DNA from: UMGS1002 sp964463325
GTDB taxonomy: Bacteria; Bacillota; Clostridia; Oscillospirales; CAG-272
Assembly: GCA_964463325.1 (NCBI GenBank)
Contig: CAYXBY010000002.1
Coordinates: 1-60,327, forward strand
Length of the DNA stretch: 60,327 nt
Direction: 5' to 3'
Positions 24,214 to 33,411 of this stretch are shown piece by piece. Below the pieces are notes generated by a model. That model did no database searches, was not told the origin of the DNA, and worked only from the letters and a program-made list of their open reading frames with translations. The translations under genes were made by a program, and so were the position numbers. Each line of letters begins with the position of its first letter. Position 1 is the first letter of the stretch.

Positions 24214-24543
24214 TCATACTATTGCCGCAAGCTGCTCGAGCTCGGCCCTCAGCTCTGCGGGGAGCTGCAGCGGCTCTGACAGCGTGCATATACGATCGAC
24301 AGCGCTGCGAACCTCATCCAGCCGCCGCGCCAGCCCCAGCTTTTCCTCATAGAAAAGCAGCTCGGTCTCCGACTTTTTGATGATGTCCCGCACGCCCTGC
24401 CGTGAGATGCCTATAACGTCGGATATCTCCGACAGCGACAGATCCTCATTGTAATACATGTCGAGAACTCCGCGCTTGCGTTCTGTCAGCAGCTCCCCAT
24501 AAAAATCGAGGAGGTAGCCTATGCTCAGATTTTTTTCAAACAT
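24214..24543 (-). CDS. ylxM: YlxM/UPF0122 helix-turn-helix protein
   Basis: 109 aa from ATG 24543 (MFEKNLSIG). The frame is open for 11 further codons, but those lie over the palindrome at 24563. Sigma-70 region 4-like helix-turn-helix: LTERKRGVLDMYYNEDLSLSEISDVIG then SRQGVRDIIKK. YlxM is always next to ffh and is thought to modulate the SRP pathway or bind nucleic acid. The ribosome binding site is weak (GGGATGCAG). It is the first gene behind the SRP promoter. Confidence 0.9.
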   Translation of the reverse strand: MFEKNLSIGYLLDFYGELLTERKRGVLDMYYNEDLSLSEISDVIGISRQGVRDIIKKSETELLFYEEKLGLARRLDEVRSAVDRICTLSEPLQLPAELRAELEQLAAIV

Positions 24544-24562
24544 ATCTGCATCCCATAAAAAA

Positions 24563-24591
24563 ACTGTGTAAAGCAAAATGCTTTACACAGT
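24563..24591 (-). terminator. 13-bp perfect palindrome with T-run: terminator overlapping the SRP-operon promoter
   Basis: ACTGTGTAAAGCA (24563-24575) and TGCTTTACACAGT (24579-24591) are exact reverse complements with a 3-base loop. On the minus strand seven T's follow. It lies 35 bases after the CNNM gene stop and fits a terminator for that operon, yet its 5' arm also covers part of the -10 box and the start site of the next promoter. An operator role is the alternative. Confidence 0.75.
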
Positions 24592-24617
24592 ATAACACAC
24601 TTATGTGCGTTTGTCAA
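24589..24617 (-). promoter_or_regulatory. Promoter of the ylxM-ffh-rpsP-khpA operon
   Basis: Minus strand: TTGACA (24612-24617), 17-base spacer, TATACT (24589-24594). The predicted start is around 24582, inside the palindrome, so transcripts from here contain only part of the hairpin. Confidence 0.8.
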
Positions 24618-24626
24618 TAGCTTTTT

Positions 24627-25922
24627 TTAAATTTCTTCGGCTTCCTCGACCGGATTTACCAGTACTGTCAGCTTAGTGACGCGCATATCGTCCATTTCGG
24701 CTACGACTACGAACAGATTTTCGTAGTTGAAGGTGTCACCGATGTGCGGATCGGCGTTCAGCATCTCGACAGCCCAGCCGCCGACGGTCGAATACTCGCA
24801 TTCGACGTCCTTGGAGTGGAATTCTATCTCCGAGAAAAAATCATCGATGTTCATGTCACCGTTGACCTCGTAGGTGTTGTCACCGGTCTGCTCGATCATG
24901 CTGACGATCTCGTCGCTCTCGTCCCAAATGTCGCCGACCAGCTCCTCGAGTATGTCCTCCATAGTGACAAGCCCCAGCGTGCCGCCGAATTCGTCGATGA
25001 CGATGGCGACATGCGTCTTTTTCTCGCGCAGCGTTGCCAGCGCGGCCGGCAGACGCATGGTCTTGTGAATGAAGCAGACGGGAATGAGCAGCTCGCGCAG
25101 CGGCTTTTGCTCGCTCTCGCTTTCGACAGCGTTTTTGTAATAGTGGTTGAGGTAGAGGACACCTATGATATTGTCGATGGAGTCCTCATAAACAGGCAGT
25201 CTTGAGTAGCGGGAGCCCTCGATCACCTCGTCGATAGCCTCGGGTGTGTCGTCCACATCGATGGACAGCACGTCGATACGGGGAGTCATGATCTCCTCAA
25301 CGGTGGTGTCTGGGAATTCGAGCGTGGACTGAAGCAGCTCGCTCTTGTCCTCGTCTATGACGCCCTCTTCTTCGACTGTCTCAATGATGGAGGATAGATC
25401 CTCCTCTGTGACAGTCGGCTCGTCATCGGGGCGATCCTTGCCCCACAGCTTGCGCAGCAGGTTGACGACCAGCATGACGATGAAAACGGCGGGGTAGAGA
25501 ATAATAGTAAGTATCCTTACAGGATAGGCTACCCAGCAGACCACGCGGTCGGCATGCTGCTTTGCGAGAATTTTAGGTACTATCTCGCCGCATATGAGAA
25601 TGATCACGGTCATTATCACGGTTGCGATGGCGGAGGCCAGCGAGTTTGCACTCTCGCCGACGTTGAGCGCCGTCAGCAGCTGGATTATAATGATAGTCGT
25701 GACCGACGAGGCGGCGATATTTGCGAGATTGTTGCCGATGAGTATGGCGGACAGAGCAGTGGTGAAGTTTTCACTGATCTTGTAGGCCATGGCAGCAGTT
25801 TGGCTGCCGCTTTCGGCGTTCTTTTTCAGCCGCATTTTGTTGGAGGCGTTGAAGGATATTTCCGAGCCCGAGAAAAATGCGGACAGCATGAGCATGAGAA
25901 GTATTATAATATACGGCCACAT
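24627..25922 (-). CDS. CNNM/CorC-family protein (DUF21-CBS-CBS-CorC_HlyC), first paralog
   Basis: 431 aa. The N-terminal DUF21 membrane domain (about residues 1-170, three to four helices, with GSEISFNASNKMRLK) is followed by two CBS domains (from IMTPRIDVLSID to about residue 330) and an acidic C-terminal CorC_HlyC domain (IDDFFSEIEF...). The family is linked to magnesium or sodium/magnesium export and was once called hemolysin. It overlaps the upstream paralog by TAATG, so it is translated by coupling. AAGGAGG lies before ATG 25922. Confidence 0.9.
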   Translation of the reverse strand: MWPYIIILLMLMLSAFFSGSEISFNASNKMRLKKNAESGSQTAAMAYKISENFTTALSAILIGNNLANIAASSVTTIIIIQLLTALNVGESANSLASAIATVIMTVIILICGEIVPKILAKQHADRVVCWVAYPVRILTIILYPAVFIVMLVVNLLRKLWGKDRPDDEPTVTEEDLSSIIETVEEEGVIDEDKSELLQSTLEFPDTTVEEIMTPRIDVLSIDVDDTPEAIDEVIEGSRYSRLPVYEDSIDNIIGVLYLNHYYKNAVESESEQKPLRELLIPVCFIHKTMRLPAALATLREKKTHVAIVIDEFGGTLGLVTMEDILEELVGDIWDESDEIVSMIEQTGDNTYEVNGDMNIDDFFSEIEFHSKDVECEYSTVGGWAVEMLNADPHIGDTFNYENLFVVVAEMDDMRVTKLTVLVNPVEEAEEI

Positions 25923-25923
25923 A

Positions 25924-27240
25924 TTAGTTTACCTCCTTTTCCGGCTGTGCGTCGGATGCGTCGGTATTTGCGGGCTGAGGCGTCTCGGCATCAAGCTTGA
26001 TCACGACGTTTTCAAGCTTGCCGTCCTCGACCTCGTCGATCGTGACCTCAAGATTTTCATAGTTGAAACTCTCGCCCTCCTCGGGAAAGTGCCCCAGCTG
26101 CTGGATGACCCATGAGATGACAGGTGTGTCAGCCAGCGATGCGTCTGCACAGGTAAGTCCCATGCGTGTGAAGGCGTTGCCGACGGTGAGATGTGTGTTG
26201 ACGGTGAAGCGGTTGCCGCCCATCTTGAAGAAGCTGGTGTCGACAACGTCGTCCTCGTCCCATATCTCGCCGACCAGCTCCTCAAGGAAGTCCTCGATGG
26301 TGACGATGCCAAGCGTTTTATCGGCCTCATCCGTAACCACGGCAAGATAATTCTTTTTCTTGCGCATGACGGACAGCAGGTCGTCGATGTTGGCGTTGTC
26401 GCGGACAAAGAAGGTCTCGGTCAGCATGGAGCGGATGTCGATGTTGGGATCCTTGCGATAGGCCTTGAGAAAGCTGCGTATCTGAAGGACGCCGAGAATG
26501 TTGTCAAGGTCGCCGTCGTAGACCGGGAAGCGGGAGTGGTTGTCCTTGAGTATCTCACGAACGATCTCGTCGTTCGACAGGCTGACGTCGATGGCGCAGA
26601 TGTCGCCGCGCATGGTCATGACATCGGCGGCGGTGGTGCCGGAAAAGTCGAGCGCGCTCTTGAACAGGTCGCTCTGCTCCTCGTCCATGACGCCCTCCTC
26701 CTCAATAGTGTCAATGATGTCGTACAGCTCCTCCTCGGTAATGGAGGGGGCCGACTCGGTCTTGAACAGCTTTGAGACTGAGTTGCTTATCAGTGAGAAG
26801 AAGGCCACCAGCGGTGACAGTATCTTCATCAGGAAGCGCAGCGAGCCAGCGCAGGCCATGGACATTGAGTCGCAGCGGTCATTGGCGAATGCCTTAGGGA
26901 TCATCTCGCTGAAGAGGAAGACGATCGCGGTGGATATGACCGTGCACAGCACCGAAACGCGGACATCGTTGATATCCCAAATGCCGGCCACGAAGGCCGT
27001 GGCGACAGAGGCTGCCGCAATGTGCGTGATGTTGTTGCCGATAAGCAGGGTGGTGATCGCTTTTTCAAAGTTATTTGATATGTAAAGCGCCTTTTTGGCC
27101 TTTACGTCGCCGTCCTCCGCACGTGTTTTGAGCCTGATCTTGTTGAGAGCGGAATATGAGCTCTCACAGCCGGCAAAGTACGCGCCAAGAACCACCATGA
27201 TAATAAAAACGGCTAATTGTAACCAACTACCGTCGTCCAT
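25924..27240 (-). CDS. CNNM/CorC-family protein, second paralog
   Basis: 438 aa from ATG 27240 (MDDGSWLQ); CTCCTT on the plus strand (an AAGGAG site) lies 12 bases upstream, a long spacing. In-frame TTG 27252 is an alternative but abuts the site. The layout is the same as the neighbour's: DUF21 (GCESSYSALNKIRLK), paired CBS (VMTMRGDICAIDVS, ADKTLGIVTIEDFLEEL) and CorC_HlyC. The two differ in many residues, so this is an old tandem duplication. They may form a heteromer, which is inference. Confidence 0.9.
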   Translation of the reverse strand: MDDGSWLQLAVFIIMVVLGAYFAGCESSYSALNKIRLKTRAEDGDVKAKKALYISNNFEKAITTLLIGNNITHIAAASVATAFVAGIWDINDVRVSVLCTVISTAIVFLFSEMIPKAFANDRCDSMSMACAGSLRFLMKILSPLVAFFSLISNSVSKLFKTESAPSITEEELYDIIDTIEEEGVMDEEQSDLFKSALDFSGTTAADVMTMRGDICAIDVSLSNDEIVREILKDNHSRFPVYDGDLDNILGVLQIRSFLKAYRKDPNIDIRSMLTETFFVRDNANIDDLLSVMRKKKNYLAVVTDEADKTLGIVTIEDFLEELVGEIWDEDDVVDTSFFKMGGNRFTVNTHLTVGNAFTRMGLTCADASLADTPVISWVIQQLGHFPEEGESFNYENLEVTIDEVEDGKLENVVIKLDAETPQPANTDASDAQPEKEVN

Positions 27241-27279
27241 TAGATGGATCAACTCCTTTTTGAATGTATTGATTTTATT

Positions 27280-27308
27280 ATTATATACGATTTTTGCAAA
27301 TTTGTCAA
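27280..27308 (-). promoter_or_regulatory. Perfect consensus promoter for the CNNM pair
   Basis: Minus strand: TTGACA (27303-27308), 17-base spacer, TATAAT (27280-27285). The leader to ATG 27240 is about 35 bases. Confidence 0.88.
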
Positions 27309-27357
27309 TAGCGGAGACGAATGTTTTTATGTAACTTGACTATTTGGCGAAATTTGA

Positions 27358-27386
27358 TTGACTTACCGCTGATAACGTGATATAAT
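27358..27386 (+). promoter_or_regulatory. Promoter for ruvC and following genes
   Basis: TTGACT (27358-27363), 17-base spacer, TATAAT (27381-27386). The start site falls near 27393, which makes ATG 27391 an unlikely start and supports the TTG 27418 start of ruvC. Confidence 0.83.
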
Positions 27387-27417
27387 TAGTATGGATTATA
27401 ATTTGCAGAGGTGTGCC

Positions 27418-27921
27418 TTGATAATACTTGGGATCGACCCCGGGCTGGCTATCGTCGGCTGGGGCGTGATAGACTATAATTGCAACCGATTTAGGACGAT
27501 CGACTACGGTGCGATACAGACGCCCGCCGGTATGCCGACGGAGCAGCGGCTGGTTGAGATACACCGCCAGCTGTGTCAGCTGCTTGAGCGGTATCACCCG
27601 GCTGCAATGGCGGTTGAGGAGCTGTTTTTTAACACAAATATCACCACCGGCATTCGCGTAAGTCAGGCGCGGGGCGTGATACTGCTAAGCGCCGCCGAGG
27701 CGGGTGTGGAGATCGCCGAATATACGCCGCTTCAGGTCAAGCAGGCGGTCGTGGGCTATGGACGAGCCGACAAGCGGCAGGTCATCAGCATGGTGACGAG
27801 GCTGCTCGGTCTGCGTGAGCCCCCGCGCCCAGACGACACCGCCGACGCGCTGGCCATTGCGATATGTCATGCGCATTGCGGCGGCTCGCGGATAGCGCAG
27901 TATTACAATAAGTCTCTTTGA
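27418..27921 (+). CDS. ruvC: Crossover junction endodeoxyribonuclease RuvC
   Basis: 167 aa. Resolves Holliday junctions. TTG 27418 is chosen because it gives the canonical MIILGIDPG start and has AGAGG 6 bases upstream; ATG 27391 would fall at or before the transcript start. The acidic catalytic residues D7, E67 (AVEELFF), D140 and D143 (PDDTADA) are present. No ruvA or ruvB is adjacent. A methyltransferase follows after 24 bases. Confidence 0.94.
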   Translation: MIILGIDPGLAIVGWGVIDYNCNRFRTIDYGAIQTPAGMPTEQRLVEIHRQLCQLLERYHPAAMAVEELFFNTNITTGIRVSQARGVILLSAAEAGVEIAEYTPLQVKQAVVGYGRADKRQVISMVTRLLGLREPPRPDDTADALAIAICHAHCGGSRIAQYYNKSL

Positions 27922-27945
27922 CACGGCAGAAAGGAACAGTAAAGC

Positions 27946-28812
27946 ATGTGGATAGCGGATCAGTGGAAGGATTACGAGCTGACCGACGCCTCTGAGGGCG
28001 AGCGGCTCGAGAGATGGGGAAAGTATGTGCTCATACGTCCAGACCCCCAGATAATTTGGAAAAACGACAACAAGGCGGCCGATTGGAGTCGCGCTGACGG
28101 CATATATCGCCGCTCGTCGGGCGGCGGTGGCGGCTGGGTGCGCAATCGGCTGCCCGAGGAATGGACGGTAAGGTACGGCGAGCTGACATTCATGCTCAAG
28201 CCCATGGGCTTCAAGCACACCGGGCTGTTTCCCGAGCAGGCGGCCAATTGGGATTGGTTTGGACGGCTGATACGCGAGGCCGGACGCCCCATCAAGCTGC
28301 TCAATCTGTTCGCCTACACCGGCGGGGCTACCGTCGCGGCGGCGGCAGCGGGGGCATCGGTCTGCCATGTTGACGCGGCACGCGGCATGGTGGCGCAGGC
28401 CAAGCAAAACGCGGCGCTGAGCGGCCTTGAGTCGGCGCCGATACGCTATATCGTTGACGACTGTGTGAAATTCACCGAGCGCGAGATACGCCGCGGCAAC
28501 AAATATGACGCCATCATTATGGATCCGCCGTCATACGGCCGTGGGCCATCCGGCGAGGTGTGGAAGATAGAGGACAACATCGACCGTCTGGTCACGCTGT
28601 GCGCTCAGGTGCTCAGCGACCGGCCGCTGTTCTTCCTCATCAACAGCTACACCACCGGTCTGTCGCCGCTGACCATGAAATATATACTTGATATGCACAT
28701 CACGTCGCGCTACGGCGGCGGCAGCACGGCTGAGGAGCTGGCACTGCCTGTTCGTTGTACCGGCGGCGCGTTACCCTGCGGCGCGTCGGCGCGCTGGCAG
28801 GCAACAAAATAA
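27946..28812 (+). CDS. Class I SAM-dependent methyltransferase (RlmI-like)
   Basis: 288 aa. Motif I is LLNLFAYTGGATVAAAAAGA with the acidic VDAA strand; motif IV is IIMDPPSYGRGPSGEVWKIED, as in the RlmI/RlmK and RsmC group of rRNA methyltransferases. An N-terminal segment (residues 1-90) lacks an evident PUA domain, and target RNA cannot be told. It lies between ruvC and the ECF ATPase genes. The C-terminal GGALPCGASARWQATK end is ordinary. Confidence 0.85.
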   Translation: MWIADQWKDYELTDASEGERLERWGKYVLIRPDPQIIWKNDNKAADWSRADGIYRRSSGGGGGWVRNRLPEEWTVRYGELTFMLKPMGFKHTGLFPEQAANWDWFGRLIREAGRPIKLLNLFAYTGGATVAAAAAGASVCHVDAARGMVAQAKQNAALSGLESAPIRYIVDDCVKFTEREIRRGNKYDAIIMDPPSYGRGPSGEVWKIEDNIDRLVTLCAQVLSDRPLFFLINSYTTGLSPLTMKYILDMHITSRYGGGSTAEELALPVRCTGGALPCGASARWQATK

Positions 28813-28831
28813 TTGAGGAATTCTTTGGTAA

Positions 28832-29722
28832 ATGAGTGAAGCCTTTATAAAAGCCACCGGCGTTCGCTGTCTGTACAAGGACGAAAACGGGCGCGATGCG
28901 GTGGCGCTGGATGATATTGATCTTGAAATACAGCGCGGCGAGTACATCGCCATCATCGGGCGCAACGGCTCTGGCAAATCAACGCTGGCCAAACTGTTCA
29001 ACATGATACTTGACCCAGAATGCGGTACGATAACCGTCGATGGCATTGACATAACCTCGCCCGAGCTGGACGAGCAGACCATGCTTGAGGTTCGTCGACG
29101 TATCGGCATGGTGTTTCAGAACCCCGACAACCAGCTGGTGGCGACCATCGTTGAGGAGGACGTCGCCTTTGGCCCCGAAAATCTCGGTGTGCCGCAAGCA
29201 GAGCTGCGTCGCCGCGTCGACGAGGCGCTGGCGACCGTCGGCATGACGGAATACGCCCACCACGAGCCGCACCGACTGTCGGGAGGTCAAAAGCAGCGTG
29301 TGGCCATTGCGGGAGTGCTGTCCATGAAGCCGGACTGCATTATTCTTGACGAGTCGACAGCCATGCTCGACCCGCGCGGCCGCGCCGAGGTGATAGACAC
29401 CGTCGAGCGGCTCAACCGCGAGGAGGGTATAACTGTCATTATGATAACGCATTATATGAATGAGGCGGTAAGAGCCGGGCGTGTCATAATGCTGGACAAT
29501 GGGCACCTGGTCAAGGACGCCACGCCGCGTGAGATATTTTCGGATCCCGCGCTGCTGCGCCGATATGGGCTGGATGTGCCGCAATCGGTGGCGCTGGTCG
29601 AGCAGCTGCGCCGTTCCGGACTGCCCATCGAGGGCAGCCCCATCTCGCCCGAGGAATGTGCGCAGGCGATAGATGCCGCGCTGCGTCGGGCGACCGGCAG
29701 AAGGGAGGCATTTGGTAAATGA
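28832..29722 (+). CDS. ecfA1: ECF transporter ATPase EcfA1
   Basis: 296 aa ABC ATPase of the energy-coupling factor module for vitamin/micronutrient uptake. Walker A GRNGSGKSTLAK, Q-loop FQNPDNQLVATIVEEDVAFGPEN, signature RLSGGQKQR and Walker B CIILDESTAMLDP are intact. The Ser in ILDES where most ABC ATPases have Pro is normal for EcfA1. Its TGA overlaps the EcfA2 ATG (ATGA). Confidence 0.95.
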   Translation: MSEAFIKATGVRCLYKDENGRDAVALDDIDLEIQRGEYIAIIGRNGSGKSTLAKLFNMILDPECGTITVDGIDITSPELDEQTMLEVRRRIGMVFQNPDNQLVATIVEEDVAFGPENLGVPQAELRRRVDEALATVGMTEYAHHEPHRLSGGQKQRVAIAGVLSMKPDCIILDESTAMLDPRGRAEVIDTVERLNREEGITVIMITHYMNEAVRAGRVIMLDNGHLVKDATPREIFSDPALLRRYGLDVPQSVALVEQLRRSGLPIEGSPISPEECAQAIDAALRRATGRREAFGK

Positions 29723-30570
29723 GTGTGACCAAGCTTCGCCTTGAGGGCATATCATATGTTTACGGCGCAGGCACGCCATACGAAAAGCATGCGCTGAGGG
29801 ATGTCGATCTCGATATCCCCGCCGGTCTCATTACCGGTGTGATCGGGCATACGGGCTCGGGTAAATCGACGCTGATGCAGCTGCTGAACGGCCTTGAGCG
29901 GCCGACAACGGGGCGGGTCTATCTTGATGGGCGCGACATTTGGGAGCAGCCCAAAAAGATATCCGAGGTGCGTTTTCGCGTCGGGCTGGTGATGCAATAT
30001 CCCGAATATCAGCTTTTTGAAGAGACTGTCGAGAAGGACATAGCCTTCGGTCCGCGCAATATGAAGCTGAGCGAAAAAGAGATAGCGGAGCGTGTCGCCG
30101 AGGCGGCAGGTTTTGTGGGGCTGGCGCCCGAGCTGATGAAGAAATCTCCGTTTGACCTGTCGGGCGGCGAAAAGCGTCGCGCAGCTATCGCCGGCGTTAT
30201 GGCCATGACGCCCGAGGTGCTGGTGCTTGACGAGCCGGCAGCGGGGCTTGACCCTGTCGGTCGGGCGACGATATTTGACGCTGTCGAGCGCTATCGCGCC
30301 GGCACGGGTGCCACGGTGCTCATCGTCAGTCACAGCATGGAGGACATGGCGCGCATATGCGACAACATCGTGGTGCTGTCGGAGGGGCGCGTGATCATGA
30401 GCGGCAGCACGGACGAGGTGTTTGGCCGCGCCGATGAGCTGTCGTCCTGCGGGCTGGACATTCCCGAGATATCCAAGCTAATGCTGAGACTGCGGGAGCT
30501 TGGTACGCCGGTGGAGCGCATACCCTATTCCGTTGACGGTGCATATGAAATTCTGAGGAAAGATATCTGA
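29719..30570 (+). CDS. ecfA2: ECF transporter ATPase EcfA2
   Basis: 283 aa. Walker A GHTGSGKSTLMQ, Q-loop MQYPEYQLFEETVEKDIAFGP, signature DLSGGEKRR and Walker B VLVLDEPAAGLDP. It pairs with EcfA1 to form the heterodimeric motor. Its start overlaps EcfA1; EcfT follows 2 bases after its stop. Confidence 0.95.
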   Translation: MSVTKLRLEGISYVYGAGTPYEKHALRDVDLDIPAGLITGVIGHTGSGKSTLMQLLNGLERPTTGRVYLDGRDIWEQPKKISEVRFRVGLVMQYPEYQLFEETVEKDIAFGPRNMKLSEKEIAERVAEAAGFVGLAPELMKKSPFDLSGGEKRRAAIAGVMAMTPEVLVLDEPAAGLDPVGRATIFDAVERYRAGTGATVLIVSHSMEDMARICDNIVVLSEGRVIMSGSTDEVFGRADELSSCGLDIPEISKLMLRLRELGTPVERIPYSVDGAYEILRKDI

Positions 30571-30572
30571 TC

Positions 30573-31394
30573 ATGAACAATATAACGCTGGGGCAGTATT
30601 ACCCCGCACATTCACTGCTGCACAGTCTGGATGCGCGGATCAAGGTGGTATTAGCTATGCTCTATATAGTCTGCTCCTTTTTATGCAAGAATGTCATCAG
30701 CTATGCCGTGCTGCTCGCATCGGCGCTGATACTTATACTTATCTCGCGCATACCGCTGCGGCTGATCTTCCGCGCACTGCGCCCGGTGCTGTTTATACTG
30801 CTGTTCACTGTGGTCATCAACGTGCTGTGGACGCAGGGCGAGGTGCTGCTGGTCGAGTGGTGGATCATCAAAATATACTTTGAGGGCATAATGAATTCCG
30901 TATTTGTGGGCGTGCGCATTGTGGTGCTCATCGTCGGAAGCAGCGTGTTTTTGACCTACACCACCACCCCCATCGAGCTGACGGACGCGCTTGAGAGCCT
31001 GCTTTCGCCGTTGCGCGTGCTGCATGTGCCGGTGCACGAGTTTGCCATGATGGTGACTATCGCGTTGCGCTTTATTCCCATCCTTTCGGAGGAAACGACC
31101 AAAATAATGCAGGCGCAGAAGGCTCGCGGTGCGGATTTTGCATCCGGAAGCCTTATGCAGCGTGCGCGTGCGCTGATCCCGGTGCTGATACCGCTGTTCG
31201 TCTCGGCCTTCAGACGTGCGGACGAGCTGGCGACGGCCATGGAGTGCCGCTGCTATCACGGCGGTGATGGGCGTACCAAGCTTTACATTCCGCATTGCCG
31301 CGCCCGCGACTTTATCATGCTGGGAGCTGTGATAGTGCTCGGCGCTGGCTTGATCTGGCTGAATATTCTCGGCATTGGATATACCATGGCGTGA
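30573..31394 (+). CDS. ecfT: ECF transporter transmembrane protein EcfT
   Basis: 273 aa with five to six helices. The coupling motif region AQKARGADFASGS carries the first Ala-Arg-Gly motif; the second is degenerate (ATAMECRCYHGG). Together with EcfA1/A2 it forms a shared (group II) module that recruits unlinked S components, such as the one at 57774. In front of truA, which is the common clostridial order. Confidence 0.94.
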   Translation: MNNITLGQYYPAHSLLHSLDARIKVVLAMLYIVCSFLCKNVISYAVLLASALILILISRIPLRLIFRALRPVLFILLFTVVINVLWTQGEVLLVEWWIIKIYFEGIMNSVFVGVRIVVLIVGSSVFLTYTTTPIELTDALESLLSPLRVLHVPVHEFAMMVTIALRFIPILSEETTKIMQAQKARGADFASGSLMQRARALIPVLIPLFVSAFRRADELATAMECRCYHGGDGRTKLYIPHCRARDFIMLGAVIVLGAGLIWLNILGIGYTMA

Positions 31395-31408
31395 GGGCAT
31401 AATATATA

Positions 31409-32167
31409 ATGAAGCTATTTTTGAAGATATGCTATCTCGGGACGGCCTACAGCGGCTATCAGACGCAAAAGAACGGTCTCGGTATCCAGCAGGTGCTGGG
31501 CGAGGCGGCGGAGCGGCTGTTTGGCTGCCGCTGTGACATATGCGGCTGTAGCCGCACGGATCGCGGGGTGCATGCAAACGAATTTTGCCTGACTGTGTGC
31601 GAGCATGGGCTCGACAGGCTCGAGACCACCGTTCCAGACGACGGCATTCTGCGCGCACTGAACACCTATCTCCCGCCAGATATCGCAGTGCTTTCGGTCG
31701 AATGGCGACCGGGTGACTTTCACCCGCGCTACAGCGCCAGTGGAAAGCAGTATGTCTACAGGATATATAATTCGCCAGTTCGCTCACCCTTTGAGGAGGG
31801 CAGGGCGCTGCACTATGTGCGTCGAATCGATGATGCGGCGCTCGAGCGCATGCAGCGTGCGGCGGACGGACTGCTTGGAAAACATGATTTTTCAAGCTTG
31901 ATGGCGTCGGGATCTGACGTCACAGATCGAGAAAGAACCATCACACGAGCGGAGTTTATTCGAAATGGTGACATAATATACTTTTATATTGCCGCCGACG
32001 GGTTCCTTTACAATATGGTGCGCATAATAGTTGGTACACTGCTGGAGGTGGCCGAGGGTCGTCGCGAGCCGGAGTCGATGACGGCGCTGCTCGAGGCGCG
32101 TGACCGCCGTCTGGCCGGTCGAACGGCACCGGCCTGCGGGCTGTACCTTGACAGAGTGATGTATTAA
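31409..32167 (+). CDS. truA: tRNA pseudouridine(38-40) synthase TruA
   Basis: 252 aa. Isomerises U38-U40 in the tRNA anticodon stem. Start LFLKICYLGTAYSGYQTQ; catalytic Asp in GCSRTDRGVHANEFC; TRAEFIRNGDIIYFYIAADGFLYNMVR is the second core block. Weak ribosome binding site (GTGAGGGC) about 14 bases upstream. It follows ecfT by 14 bases. Confidence 0.95.
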   Translation: MKLFLKICYLGTAYSGYQTQKNGLGIQQVLGEAAERLFGCRCDICGCSRTDRGVHANEFCLTVCEHGLDRLETTVPDDGILRALNTYLPPDIAVLSVEWRPGDFHPRYSASGKQYVYRIYNSPVRSPFEEGRALHYVRRIDDAALERMQRAADGLLGKHDFSSLMASGSDVTDRERTITRAEFIRNGDIIYFYIAADGFLYNMVRIIVGTLLEVAEGRREPESMTALLEARDRRLAGRTAPACGLYLDRVMY

Positions 32168-32190
32168 AACTAAAGCTGAACGGAGGACAT

Positions 32191-33411
32191 ATGACGGTGG
32201 TTGGAAAGCTGCGGAGCCTCAAAAATCGAATCATGTCCTCACTGACGCCGCAGCCGGAGGAGGGCTACTGCACCAGCGTCGAGCGGCGGTATCGCATGGC
32301 AGGACTGGTGATAACGGTGCTGCTGGTGATATTCATGCTGGCGTCGCTGATATTTGGCTATCGCGAGTGGACATATGAGAATGTTTATTATTTTTTTCGC
32401 GAGCTCGATACAGTGCTGTCATCGGATGCGCGGCCGGCCGGCTCGATAAGCTACGGCTCGGGCGAGGTGCGCAGCTATGCCGCCTTTAAGGGCGGGATCG
32501 CGGTGGCGGACAGATACAGCGTGTCGGTCTACTCGGCTGGCGGGCGTCGAACGGCGGAGCTTAATGTCGGATATTTCACGCCCCAGCTGCGCACGTCGGA
32601 CAAATATCTGCTCATATATGAATCGGGCGGCGGAGCCTTCAGCGTCTGCAATTCCTTTGTCAGACTTTACTCCGAAACGCTGGACGGCACCATTTACAGC
32701 GCCGACATAAATGCTCGCGGCGAGGTGTTAGTGCACACCTCCAGCAGCAAATATAGCGCAGTGCTGTATCTGTATGGCAGTGGCTTTTCGCGAGAGGCGG
32801 CATATTATATCGGTGACTATGTCACCGCCTGTGCGCTCAGTGACGACGGCAGATATGTGCTTGCCGCGACTGCCGATGCGCGAGGTGGTGAGTACGCCTC
32901 GGCGCTACGGCTGTATCGTCGTGGCGAGACGGAAAGCACGGTGCTGCTTGACGTCGACGGCGAGCTGATACTGAGCTGTGGCGCCTTCTCGGATGGCTTT
33001 TATGCCGTGACCGACCGCGGTATCTATTTGCTTGATCGCGCGGGCGGGCTGCGCGGTGATGTTGAGCTTGGCGCAGGGCAGAGCCCGGTCGCGCTCGAGA
33101 TAGGGGAAGACTGCCTTGCGTTGACAGCCCGCGACGCGAACGGCTATTCATTGCTGCTTGCTACGTCTGCCGGCGAGAGCCGCGAGATGAGGCTGGACTC
33201 TGCGCCGCTGGCGCTGGGTATCGCCGGACGCCGTGCTTATGTGCTGCTTGACGGCGCTGTCGCCGAATATGATCTTTTGGGAAGCGGCAGCTCGACACTG
33301 CTTGAATGCGCTCCCGGAGGGCTTGACATGGTGGTAACGGCGGCGCGGCGCGTGCTCGTATGCTACGCCACGGAGGCGGTTTATTATGATCTTGCGGAGG
33401 GGAGAAAATGA
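32191..33411 (+). CDS. DUF5711-family membrane-anchored beta-propeller-like protein
   Basis: 406 aa. A cytosolic basic N-terminus, a single membrane helix (about residues 35-60, GLVITVLLVIFMLASLIFG), then an extracytoplasmic domain of repeated short strands with YS/AG turns, as in a beta-propeller. The family is known only from Clostridia and has no function assigned. GGAGG precedes ATG 32191. It overlaps the CvpA gene by ATGA, so a link to envelope biology is plausible but unproven. Confidence 0.68.
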   Translation: MTVVGKLRSLKNRIMSSLTPQPEEGYCTSVERRYRMAGLVITVLLVIFMLASLIFGYREWTYENVYYFFRELDTVLSSDARPAGSISYGSGEVRSYAAFKGGIAVADRYSVSVYSAGGRRTAELNVGYFTPQLRTSDKYLLIYESGGGAFSVCNSFVRLYSETLDGTIYSADINARGEVLVHTSSSKYSAVLYLYGSGFSREAAYYIGDYVTACALSDDGRYVLAATADARGGEYASALRLYRRGETESTVLLDVDGELILSCGAFSDGFYAVTDRGIYLLDRAGGLRGDVELGAGQSPVALEIGEDCLALTARDANGYSLLLATSAGESREMRLDSAPLALGIAGRRAYVLLDGAVAEYDLLGSGSSTLLECAPGGLDMVVTAARRVLVCYATEAVYYDLAEGRK

